Part shown: piece after piece, positions 25,370 through 32,751 of the stretch
Layout of the letters: every line of letters starts with the position of its first letter
Numbering within the stretch: position 1 is the stretch's first letter
Source: Chloroflexota bacterium
GTDB lineage: Bacteria > Chloroflexota > Anaerolineae > B4-G1 > DUEL01
NCBI GenBank assembly: GCA_014874475.1
Contig: JADBJJ010000006.1
Location: forward strand, 1 to 34,863
Length of the DNA stretch: 34,863 bases
Reading direction: 5' to 3'
The notes under the pieces: model-generated
Databases searched by the model: none
Told to the model about the DNA's origin: nothing
The model's input: only the letters and a program-made list of their open reading frames with translations
Translations under genes and position numbers: made by a program

Positions 25370-26158
25370 CTACCGGATCTCGTAGACTACCTGAACGCTG
25401 ACGGTGACGGAGAAGGCACCAGGAGAAATAGGGGGCGCCTCTACGCCGCCACCCCCCATTCCTTCTGCTCTTGCTGCGGACACAACCGGCGGATACCAGC
25501 CTCCTTCGCTCACCAGGACCGGTTTGCCCAGGGAGATACCCAGGACCTGGGCCATCTGTTCGGCCTGGGCGCGAGCATTCTCCAGCGCTTTCCGCCGCGC
25601 TTCCTTCATCAACTCGTCGGTGTTCTCCACGGTGAAGTTCACGCTGGAGACGGAGTTGGCGCCGGCCTCTATCACGGTGGCCAGCAGGTCGCCGGTCTTG
25701 CTCAGGTCCCGCAACGTCGCCATCACAAAGTGGGAGACATGGTAGACCACTTGCCCGGTGGGTTGTCCGGTCTGTGGGTCGTAGATGGTCTCCACCCATA
25801 CGTTGTAGCCAGTGGTCTGGATGTCTTTTTCGGCCACGCCCAACTGGCGGACGGCAGCAATGGCCCGGTTGATTTTCTGGGCGGCCTCGTTCACCACCGC
25901 CGCCGGATCATCGCCCCGCAAGTCCACGCCAAAAGTGACCTGGACGATTTCCGGTTCGGCGCTGACAGTCGCCGTGCCGTTCGCGACCAGTCCCTGGGTG
26001 ATCGTCCCACTGGAGACATAGGAGACGCCGCCTCCCCCTCCCAGCACCCGCGCTGGCTCGCCAGCAGCCAGGGTGGGGGCTGTTCCAGCCTGCCCGCAGG
26101 AAGACGCCGTCAGCACCAATAGGATTGGCAGGGCTATGAGCCAGTATTTCGGTTTCAT
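25370..26158 (-). CDS. SIMPL-domain (DUF541) lipoprotein
   Basis: This 262-residue exported lipoprotein has a short signal (WLIALPILLVLTASSC) with the lipobox Cys at 21. A low-complexity Gly-rich linker follows, then a SIMPL/DUF541 domain (about 58-262). The domain starts GLVANGTATVSAEPEIVQV and contains TTGYNVWVETIYD and the helix EARRKALENARAQAEQMAQ, all typical of this widespread family (BP26/OMP28/YggE relatives). Family members are linked to oxidative-stress resistance or oligomeric channel-like rings, but the biochemical role is not settled. AAGGAGG lies a few bases before ATG 26158. It is a single gene closed by a strong terminator. No regulatory box is evident upstream. Confidence 0.9.
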   Translation of the reverse strand: MKPKYWLIALPILLVLTASSCGQAGTAPTLAAGEPARVLGGGGGVSYVSSGTITQGLVANGTATVSAEPEIVQVTFGVDLRGDDPAAVVNEAAQKINRAIAAVRQLGVAEKDIQTTGYNVWVETIYDPQTGQPTGQVVYHVSHFVMATLRDLSKTGDLLATVIEAGANSVSSVNFTVENTDELMKEARRKALENARAQAEQMAQVLGISLGKPVLVSEGGWYPPVVSAARAEGMGGGGVEAPPISPGAFSVTVSVQVVYEIR

Positions 26159-26328
26159 TTTCCCTCCTTTTGGTAAATTGCGCGCTTATCAGCGCTGGTT
26201 GAATCGGCCATCGCCGATCCTCATCGTCAAGACGCTGAAACGGGTCGCGGAGTTCCCGCACGCGGATAGGGATTGGGCAGTACGGGGCCACTCCAATTCC
26301 GCGCGCCCAGGAGGGCAGGGGGTGCTCT

Positions 26329-26368
26329 AAAAAGATGGTCCCCCGGGCGGGGGGATACCCGGGGGACC
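26329..26368 (-). terminator. Intrinsic terminator, minus strand
   Basis: A perfect 11-bp stem (26368-26358 with 26347-26337, 10-nt loop) is followed on the minus strand by ATC and five T (26333-26329). It lies 150 nt past the metallophosphoesterase stop, so it ends that transcript or a separate small RNA. Confidence 0.85.
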
Positions 26369-26450
26369 GCCAGCCAAGGAAAGGAGGAGAGGTGCGATGT
26401 GGCTTGGGGAGAACGCCTGCCGCACGGCGTTGGCCACGCCCACCTCGCCC
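26333..26450 (-). ncRNA. Candidate small structured RNA in the SIMPL-phosphoesterase gap
   Basis: The gap 26159-26516 has no convincing protein gene. On the minus strand TATAAT stands at 26459-26454 and the strong terminator above ends about 120 nt later. Between them, bases 26399-26440 can form a compound hairpin: GTGGC/GCCAC outside and AACGCC/GGCGTT inside. A free-standing RNA of about 110-120 nt is therefore possible. No matching -35 box was found and I recognise no known RNA family. The alternative is a simple long 3' tail of the metallophosphoesterase mRNA. Confidence 0.3.
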
Positions 26451-26516
26451 TGGATTATACCTCAGCCCGGCTCAATGAAGAGTGACGAACGGCTTAATTT
26501 CGGGATGACAATTGTC

Positions 26517-27971
26517 TCAAACGATCTCCTGCGCTTTCCTGGGCAAAGGAAGGTTGCCGCTCAGGTTATGGACGGATACCCGTAAACGACCCTCGGGGCC
26601 AGGGTCTATGCGCACATAGGTCAGATAATGGGGGGTCAGGAACGCCTCAGGATGTTCCAGCAATTGCCTCCACTCTTCCAGGCTGGCCCTGGAGAAATCC
26701 CGCCACCAGGTCCAGGTGCCGCTGTTGGCGTATACGCCCCCCTGGAGTATATCCATCCGCGCCTCGTGGGTGTGGCCGAAAACGACCAGGGAAACTCCCT
26801 GTTGCTGGATAATTTGCTGCGCTGCCCTCACCAGGTTGTCGCTGAACCCCCGGCTGATGCGCTGGCCAGTCTCCAGGAGGGCAGGCTGGACCTTTCCAGT
26901 TCGGGCGGCGCGTCGGCAAAGACGAAAAATCCGCGTCCGGAAGTGTCGGATGGCCTGGCGAATCCTGGCCAGGTTCCCCGCCCGAGCGCCGAGAGGCAAG
27001 TACCCCCTTTCCCCCTCCCCAGCGTGGACAGGGGGCGAGATAGGCCCGATGCTCCTCAGATACGCATCCAGTGCGGCGTCCATTGCCCGACGGAAATCCG
27101 GGTCGTCCGCGTAGCGGCGGGCCACATCCTCCACACTATCCGCGCGGATGACATCCAGCGGCGACAGTTCTTCCTGCCCGGCCGCGAAGGGGCGGAAAAT
27201 CATCCCCGGGATGGCGGTGAGCAGAATGGCCAGCGCTTCCAGGGCGAAGGTGGTCTCCAGCACCATCCCATAGGCGATGAGAGCAGTGATCGGCTTGACC
27301 GCATCCACCCACCACTTCTTGGACTCCACGTGGTTGAAGAATTCAACGACGAAGCGAGAGCCGATGGGCATTTTCAGTCGGTCGGGATAGCGGGGGTCCA
27401 CCGGGTTTTCAAAGTCGTCCAGGGAGTTCAGCGGGTCCCCGTACTGGTTGCCGTGTTCCACATAGATCCCCTCCCGCAGGATGAACCGTTCAGCAAAGGT
27501 CAGCAGAGAGGTCCGGGGGCCAGTGGCTCCCAGGGCCTCCCGGATGCGCTCCTGGACGCCGGGCCAGTGGAGGAGGATGTCGTGGTTGCCTTTGATGACC
27601 GTCACCGTGCGGCGGGGGCGCTCCGATAGAAAGGCCGCCAGTCCCTCAAAAACAGGGCGGTGCCCAGCAATGACCAGGTCGGTCCGCAGGACCGAATCCG
27701 CCTCGGTGGTGGTCTGGTAGGCCTCCTCGGGGTAGACCGCCCGGGGGTCGTACTCGGAGACCGGCACGGCGGGGACCTGGAGAAACTCTATAAAGTCGCC
27801 ATTGATGATGAGGTCCATTGGCCGCCCGGCAGACTCGCTCTCTTGGCGCAGAGCGAGCATAAAGTCGTAGAACTGCTGGTCGTGACGGAAGTCCTCCAGC
27901 GGGTTGGCGCCGTCAAAGAGCCCCGCGCCCAAATGCAGGTCGCTGAGGATAATTTGGGTGGATGCGTTCAT
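26517..27971 (-). CDS. Calcineurin-like metallophosphoesterase with hydrophobic insert
   Basis: This 484-residue dinuclear-metal phosphoesterase shows all five metal motifs in order: DLHLG at 11-15, NGDFIEF at 57-63, KGNHD near 124-128, EHGN near 170, and FGHTHE near 415. Between the fourth and fifth motifs there is a helical insert of about 230 residues. It includes a long hydrophobic stretch (ITALIAYGMVLETTFALEAL and ILLTAIPGMIF) that could lie in or on the membrane. Related proteins act on nucleotides, phospholipids or UDP-diacylglucosamine; the substrate here is unknown. ATG 27971 has GGAGGAGG a few bases upstream. The gene stands alone between an AT-rich foreign operon and the SIMPL gene. 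Confidence 0.85.
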   Translation of the reverse strand: MNASTQIILSDLHLGAGLFDGANPLEDFRHDQQFYDFMLALRQESESAGRPMDLIINGDFIEFLQVPAVPVSEYDPRAVYPEEAYQTTTEADSVLRTDLVIAGHRPVFEGLAAFLSERPRRTVTVIKGNHDILLHWPGVQERIREALGATGPRTSLLTFAERFILREGIYVEHGNQYGDPLNSLDDFENPVDPRYPDRLKMPIGSRFVVEFFNHVESKKWWVDAVKPITALIAYGMVLETTFALEALAILLTAIPGMIFRPFAAGQEELSPLDVIRADSVEDVARRYADDPDFRRAMDAALDAYLRSIGPISPPVHAGEGERGYLPLGARAGNLARIRQAIRHFRTRIFRLCRRAARTGKVQPALLETGQRISRGFSDNLVRAAQQIIQQQGVSLVVFGHTHEARMDILQGGVYANSGTWTWWRDFSRASLEEWRQLLEHPEAFLTPHYLTYVRIDPGPEGRLRVSVHNLSGNLPLPRKAQEIV

Positions 27972-28107
27972 CGTCCTCCTCCGAAAAATCTACTAACTCC
28001 CCGTCCATAGAATCGGGGGATGTTCACGCTTCCCCTCTCGCTACCCAGCCCCTGTGTCACCGCGGTTTCGGGTAAACGGGTCGCACGAAGCGCAGGTTGG
28101 GCTACAT

Positions 28108-29208
28108 TTATCCTTGCAACCACCAGTATCCCTGAATATCAAGATTTGTAAGCCCCAGTTCTTGCGCTCTTTTGACAACTTTTTCATATTCTTCTTTGGT
28201 TATTCTCCTTGATATTTCCGGATAATCATAGGCTTTATAGAGCGGGGTATACTGTGCCATAATATTGACATAGGTATCTTTGGGTAAGTTTTCTGCGATC
28301 CACTCCATAACTTTTTCTGAACCGCCTACATCATTTGGCATAACCAGATGCCTGATCATCAATCCTCTTTGCATAATGCCATTTTGTGCAGGTTTGGCTA
28401 CACCAACTTGACGGTGCATCTCAAGGATGGCGGCTTTTGTCACTTCAGGATAACTCTCTGCTCCAGATGAATACTTGGCGGCCATGTTGCTGTCCCAGTA
28501 TTTGAAATCAGGCAAGTAAATATCAACTACTCCATCTAGCAGTTCGAGTATCTCCAGACGTTCCCAGCCGCTGGTGTTATAGACAATGGGCAATCGCAAT
28601 CCTTTCTCTGCGGCTATATCAAGAGCTTGAAGGAGGAGGGCAGAATAATGCGTTGGGGTGACAATGTTGATATTGTGACAACCGAGTGTCTGAAGCCGCA
28701 GCATCATCCTGGCCAATTCAGTAATATCCGTTTCAGAGCCTACACCCAGCTGGCTTATTTCCCAGTTCTGACAAAACACACACCGTAAATTGCAATGGGT
28801 AAAAAAGATTGTCCCCGAGCCGCCATATCCAACAAGCGGCCTCTCTTCACCAAAATGCGGATGAAACGATGATACAACGAGTGTTGCCCCAGGAGCACGA
28901 CAGAACCCCACCATTCCTTTAAGGCGATTGACGCCGCATCTTCTCGGACAGAGCTGGCAACTTTCCATAATAGCCCAGAGTTTTTCTGCTCGCTTTCTTA
29001 GTTCACCCGTCCTGTGCAGTTTCAGATAAGCGGGTTCAAAACCAGTGTCTAGATCACGTTTTTCACCTGCTGCCGTTGTTTCATCGCGAGAAACATCTGG
29101 CCTGCAGGAGTAAAGGAAGATGGCGGCCAGCCCTCCTTTGAAGCAAAGGTCGGCAGCGATTTTCAGGAACTCTCGCCGTGTTATTTTTTTGTGAAAACAG
29201 TCTTTCAT
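28108..29208 (-). CDS. Radical SAM protein (PflX/AmmeMemoRadiSam type) with Tat signal
   Basis: This 366-residue radical SAM protein has the [4Fe-4S] motif Cys139-x3-Cys143-x2-Cys146 (CNLRCVFCQNWE). A preceding four-cysteine motif (C84, C87, C91, C103 in ESCQLCPRRCGVNR and GFCR) is typical of COG1313/PflX and of the AmmeMemoRadiSam radical SAM protein. The N-terminus is unusual for an enzyme that needs SAM: TRREFLK at 10-16 is a consensus twin-arginine signal, followed by a hydrophobic stretch and LYSC (Cys35), a possible lipobox. It may be exported folded with its cluster. GAGAGGAGG lies just before ATG 29208, and the upstream membrane gene ends 13 nt away, so they are one operon. AMMECR1 and Memo partners are absent from the window. 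The AT-rich codon use differs sharply from the GC-rich neighbours. Confidence 0.85.
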   Translation of the reverse strand: MKDCFHKKITRREFLKIAADLCFKGGLAAIFLYSCRPDVSRDETTAAGEKRDLDTGFEPAYLKLHRTGELRKRAEKLWAIMESCQLCPRRCGVNRLKGMVGFCRAPGATLVVSSFHPHFGEERPLVGYGGSGTIFFTHCNLRCVFCQNWEISQLGVGSETDITELARMMLRLQTLGCHNINIVTPTHYSALLLQALDIAAEKGLRLPIVYNTSGWERLEILELLDGVVDIYLPDFKYWDSNMAAKYSSGAESYPEVTKAAILEMHRQVGVAKPAQNGIMQRGLMIRHLVMPNDVGGSEKVMEWIAENLPKDTYVNIMAQYTPLYKAYDYPEISRRITKEEYEKVVKRAQELGLTNLDIQGYWWLQG

Positions 29209-29221
29209 TTTCTACCTCCTC

Positions 29222-31513
29222 TCACAACCCCTGCTTCGAGTAGATTGTTATGATAATAAAACTGGTCAATTTAAGCAATGCCACTGTGATGCCAGTACCA
29301 ACAAGTCCCAAAACAGGTAAAAGCACAATTGCGCCTATAATTCCGCCGAACCATCCACCCAACAGGTCAGAAGCATATAGCAACCCAGCCGTCTTGCTTA
29401 AACCTGCGCCGTCCCTTAAGTATAGTTTATTTGCCAGGGGGAATTGGGAACCAATTAGCAGTCCGCCGATAAATGACAAGACTAAAAATAACCCTTTGGA
29501 AAAAAAGAGGGCATCCGGAGTCCCTAGGTAGGCATGGGCGGCAAGAACTACACCAGGGCACCCAATAGAAAAACCTATGATGGCCAGTTCGATTTTGGCA
29601 AAAAACTTGAAACCATTTTTTATCCGCTCCAGAATCATCGTGACCAGCATTGCTCCACAGGCCGCGCCTGTCATAAAAGATGCCACAAGAAGCCCAATCC
29701 ATGAAAACACATATCCATAAACTGATTGAAATGCGAAAATCAACATAAGGTCAAATATCATTCCAGCGAAACCCGTTGTGATAATGGCTAAGGGAATGCC
29801 TCTCCTGAACGATCTCCCGTCTTTTGAACGAAAAAGGAAATAAACCAGGAAGACGAGAAACAAAAGAACACCAATCCACAGGCTCATCCCCTCAAATCCT
29901 CTAAAGAGCCAGCGCAGTGAAGGCGCATACAGGGCATTCCAATGCGCGACGCTGTAGAACACTCCTATGGGGTTGAAATCAGAATTGATTTTCTGACTGC
30001 TCCCTGCAATGAAAAGCGGGAACCACTCCAGCCATCCGGGATGCAACTTTTGCTCAATATACCAGGGAATAATCACATTCGCTTTGATGTTCCGCTGGTC
30101 CAACCTTTCTATAATCTGCATTCGGTCAAGGAGTAAAATCGCCTGAGAATCTGATAAAAGGAAAATATTGGCACCATCACCAGGAAGGACTCTAACATGA
30201 GAGAAGACACTTTTCGCAGTATGAAAAATACAACTGTTTAGGTTCTTCAATTCTTCGTTCATATAAGTCAAAGAACCAGGTAACCCAAAGACCAGGATTC
30301 CCCCTTCATGCAGTCTTGCTTTTGCAAGGGAAAAGAACTCTCGGGTAAAGAACCTATTTGTTTGCAAGTTAGATGGCTCTGTAATCCCTACAAAAATCAA
30401 ATCGTACCTATCCTGTGTTGTCTTGAGCAACAGACGGCCATCAATATGTCTTATCCTTACTCTTCTATCCTTCAACTCAGATTCCGTTAGCGGCGTGGGG
30501 AACTTCCTGAATAGGTCGATGAGTAGCGGGTCAAGTTCTGCATACTCGATGGTTTCTATCGTTGGATGTTTTAATGCCTCATTGATGACACCGCCTGCGC
30601 CGCCACTCAGGATAAGAAGTTTCTTGGGCTCAGGATGGGCAAGGAGCGGAAGATGAACAAATTCTTCAACAAATGGTATATCCGGAATAGGCGTTATAAC
30701 ATTGGGCACACCATCCTGAAAGAAAATGTACTGTCCTTCGTTTTCTATGACACAGATATTGCCGTACTGCGAGTTCTGGTAATGAACGACATTGTGGTTT
30801 TTCCATTGCGCTTTGATTGAGTCATAATGGAGTTTGTCCGCCTGACCAGCAAAAATCAAATAACCGCAAAGAAAGACCAGCCCACTCAAGATAACCAGAA
30901 TTGTTTTTTGACCCAGTCCAGTGTTCCAATGAGGAACAAGTAAAGCCAAGCATATAATCAAGTTCAACAGAGCAAGCCAGGAGAATGTCTGAAATGTATC
31001 CAGATAGGGAATGAACAGATAGGTACAAACGATTCCACCGATAATGGTACCCACGGTTTCATAAGCATAAACCCGACCGGCAAGAGAGGCGTCCTGGCTG
31101 GAAAACATAGAATAAATCTGGCAGCTGCAAGTAAACAGCGCGCCGTGAAGTACGCTTGCCGGCAAAAGTATAAGAAAAGAGGAATAAAGCATTGGTAAAA
31201 AACCGATGGTTTCACCAATAGAAACGCCGATTGCTCCTTTCAGAACACGTATGGAGGGAACCGCAATGAACAAAGATATAAAGAAGAGAACCGTAATAAT
31301 TGTAAATATTTCAAGAGGATATCTGGATTTCTCAGCAATCCTACCCAGAAAGAAAGAGCCGAAAGCCTCGAGAATGAGCCAGTGGGCTAGAACAATGCCA
31401 ATGGAAAATTCGTTGCCTGAAAAAACAATCAGAAACTCCCTTAAAAGGAGTATCTCAGCAACCAATCCGCTAAATCCCATAGCCAATATAGCTATGCAAA
31501 CACGTTTTTTCAT
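29222..31513 (-). CDS. Membrane-embedded spermidine-synthase-like protein
   Basis: This 763-residue protein has about seven hydrophobic helices, a soluble Rossmann domain and about seven more helices. The soluble part (about 230-500) resembles spermidine synthase: VIENEGQYIFFQDG, the SAM-type loop SGGAGGVINEAL, ELDPLLIDLFRKF and RVRIRHIDGRLLL. The catalytic Asp region usual in aminopropyltransferases (D-x-x-D-P-x-G-P) is replaced by FVGITEPSNLQTNRFF, so aminopropyl transfer is doubtful. Many such fused membrane proteins are annotated simply as spermidine synthase. The start MKKRVCIAILAMGF at 31513 is the natural first helix, but no strong ribosome site is seen. It heads the low-GC two-gene operon with the Tat radical SAM protein. 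It was probably acquired from a less GC-rich donor. Confidence 0.8.
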   Translation of the reverse strand: MKKRVCIAILAMGFSGLVAEILLLREFLIVFSGNEFSIGIVLAHWLILEAFGSFFLGRIAEKSRYPLEIFTIITVLFFISLFIAVPSIRVLKGAIGVSIGETIGFLPMLYSSFLILLPASVLHGALFTCSCQIYSMFSSQDASLAGRVYAYETVGTIIGGIVCTYLFIPYLDTFQTFSWLALLNLIICLALLVPHWNTGLGQKTILVILSGLVFLCGYLIFAGQADKLHYDSIKAQWKNHNVVHYQNSQYGNICVIENEGQYIFFQDGVPNVITPIPDIPFVEEFVHLPLLAHPEPKKLLILSGGAGGVINEALKHPTIETIEYAELDPLLIDLFRKFPTPLTESELKDRRVRIRHIDGRLLLKTTQDRYDLIFVGITEPSNLQTNRFFTREFFSLAKARLHEGGILVFGLPGSLTYMNEELKNLNSCIFHTAKSVFSHVRVLPGDGANIFLLSDSQAILLLDRMQIIERLDQRNIKANVIIPWYIEQKLHPGWLEWFPLFIAGSSQKINSDFNPIGVFYSVAHWNALYAPSLRWLFRGFEGMSLWIGVLLFLVFLVYFLFRSKDGRSFRRGIPLAIITTGFAGMIFDLMLIFAFQSVYGYVFSWIGLLVASFMTGAACGAMLVTMILERIKNGFKFFAKIELAIIGFSIGCPGVVLAAHAYLGTPDALFFSKGLFLVLSFIGGLLIGSQFPLANKLYLRDGAGLSKTAGLLYASDLLGGWFGGIIGAIVLLPVLGLVGTGITVALLKLTSFIIITIYSKQGL

Positions 31514-31613
31514 AAGACTGAGCTTTTAACACAGCAGGCCGTTTATTTGACACATAGAGTCTGCAGCGCAAACTCTCACACAACTGCCCCGCACGGACAA
31601 GTTGCTGTCTCGT

Positions 31614-31685
31614 TCACTCACGTACTGCACTCTCGTTCGTGTACAGATACTCCTCCGCCGCTTGCTTGAGTGGGTTGGAAAACAT
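31614..31685 (-). CDS. Tiny ORF after the first attC-like site, probably a truncated cassette gene
   Basis: A 23-residue frame (MFSNPLKQAAEEYLYTNESA, then VRE) starts at ATG 31685 with a textbook GAGGAGG 7 nt upstream, then stops at TGA 31616-31614. It lies just downstream of the attC-like site at 31732-31856 in cassette orientation, where the next cassette's gene should begin. The amphipathic sequence is not recognised. It is either a very short peptide or the start of a cassette gene whose remainder was lost when the low-GC operon joined. The rest of the gap 31514-31613 holds nothing I can identify. Confidence 0.4.
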   Translation of the reverse strand: MFSNPLKQAAEEYLYTNESAVRE

Positions 31686-31731
31686 CGCTTTGCCTCCTCA
31701 TTTTAGGCGATCACAATAGTGGTATTGCGCC

Positions 31732-31856
31732 GGCTAACGGCACGGCGCAAGTCACGCGGCTCCGGCGATGAGCCTTCAATGGAAACCCCGGCGGCAGGCC
31801 TAGCCAACTCTACAACCGCTCATGATAGCGCAGTCGGCTCCACGCCGAGGTTAGGC
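31732..31856 (-). repeat. attC-like recombination site 1 (imperfect)
   Basis: On the minus strand the site opens with GCCTAAC (31856-31850, consensus RYYYAAC) and an L-box TGGAGCCG (31842-31835). It closes with an L-box partner GGCTCA (31774-31769) and GTTAGCC (31738-31732), one base off the GTTRRRY core. The L-box pair leaves one G unpaired on the first arm, the extrahelical base typical of attC. The spacing between second L-box and final core is about 30 nt instead of 8, so this copy is degenerate. It begins 5 nt after the stop of the gene at 31862-32560. Confidence 0.5.
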
Positions 31857-31861
31857 AGCAA

Positions 31862-32560
31862 CTATCTCGGATGACAACTCCTACATCCAGCCGCCATCTC
31901 TATTGTCTCTCGCATTCGGACGACCACCCCATGTGCGAGCCCCAACGACAGTAAGTAGATCGCTCCAAATGGTATTATGAATCCTCGCGCCATCGTGTAG
32001 ACAAGTACCGTAAAGACGACAAACAGCACGCCCTGTATTGCGGCCCATATGCTCAACGTTCGTATGTAATCGCTGTTGCTACCCTGTTTGCGCGCCATCA
32101 TGCCCAACGCGACGAAGAACAAGGTGAAAAACAGAAACTCGGCCGGCAGCATCAACTTGCTCCACCACTCCGGTGGTGTAACCCCCTCCCAAAGGTTGAT
32201 CCACGAGGGAAGCGGCCACAGAATCTGAACCCCATTGAACCACACCACCAGGTCAAGCAGGATATGCATCAGCACACCAATTCCTAGCCCCAGCCCCAAG
32301 TAACCCCAGCGTGGACGTCTCACTATCCAGGCCACGACATAGAACAGCGCGATGACCGCAGCAACGGTGAAGAGACTGTGGGTGAACGTGCGATGCAGCC
32401 CCTTCGTAGACCATCCCGCTAGTGTGGCAACTGCAACAGCCAGGTTGTCAGTATCCGGCACTATGCTACCCAAGACAATGCCCAACATCAACCATTCTCG
32501 TTTGGGTACCCATCTCCGTACCGCAAGTCCAACAATCCCGTGAATTCCTGCTTGCGCCAT
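31862..32560 (-). CDS. YdjM-like inner-membrane metal-dependent hydrolase (PF04307), cassette gene
   Basis: This 232-residue membrane protein belongs to the DUF457/YdjM family (PF04307), inner-membrane proteins predicted to be zinc-dependent hydrolases and in some bacteria part of the SOS regulon. Visible metal-type residues are H7 (AGIHGIVG), D36 and D38 in PDTDN, HRTFTHSLF, and HILLD. Five to six hydrophobic helices follow. ATG 32560 is chosen over an in-frame start at 32638 because AAGGAGGAG lies just upstream and the longer start would run back into the attC-like site. The gene begins 34 nt after one attC-like site and ends 5 nt before the next, which is the layout of an integron gene cassette. 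Function in the host is unknown. Confidence 0.83.
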   Translation of the reverse strand: MAQAGIHGIVGLAVRRWVPKREWLMLGIVLGSIVPDTDNLAVAVATLAGWSTKGLHRTFTHSLFTVAAVIALFYVVAWIVRRPRWGYLGLGLGIGVLMHILLDLVVWFNGVQILWPLPSWINLWEGVTPPEWWSKLMLPAEFLFFTLFFVALGMMARKQGSNSDYIRTLSIWAAIQGVLFVVFTVLVYTMARGFIIPFGAIYLLSLGLAHGVVVRMRETIEMAAGCRSCHPR

Positions 32561-32593
32561 TTCGGCTCCTCCTTGAGCACAATAGTAGTCGCT

Positions 32594-32726
32594 GCCTAAC
32601 GGTAAAACTGAGCCGCCCTCACCCACTTTGGTGGACAAGATGCACGTGAATTACCGACGCCTTGACAGGCATGACCCGTCACAAGAAAGCGCCAGAGCGG
32701 GACGTCGGCTCCAGCGTGTGTTGGGC
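32594..32726 (-). repeat. attC-like recombination site 2
   Basis: Read on the minus strand, this 133-bp site has core GCCCAAC (32726-32720), L-box TGGAGCCG (32713-32706), a central region of about 90 nt, L-box partner CGGCTCA (32615-32609) and core GTTAGGC (32600-32594). Both cores fit RYYYAAC/GTTRRRY. The two L-boxes pair except for one extra G, the hallmark extrahelical base of integron attC sites, and the core-to-L spacers are 6 and 8 nt. It lies 25 nt after one gene and 34 nt before the next, as expected between two cassettes. Confidence 0.75.
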
Positions 32727-32751
32727 GACGATGGTTTACTGTGCTGATATG

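Noticed and set aside
26397-26585. A 62-codon plus-strand ORF with a good AAGGAGG upstream, opposite the metallophosphoesterase end
   Set aside because: It runs into the conserved coding region of the opposite gene, has no family resemblance, and the purine-rich stretch is better explained by the terminator and structured RNA on the other strand.
27991-28102. GTTGGGC just after the radical SAM gene as the core of another attC site closing a cassette
   Set aside because: No partner core fits RYYYAAC/GTTRRRY at a sensible distance and no complementary L-boxes were found. A 3.4-kb two-gene cassette would also be unusual.
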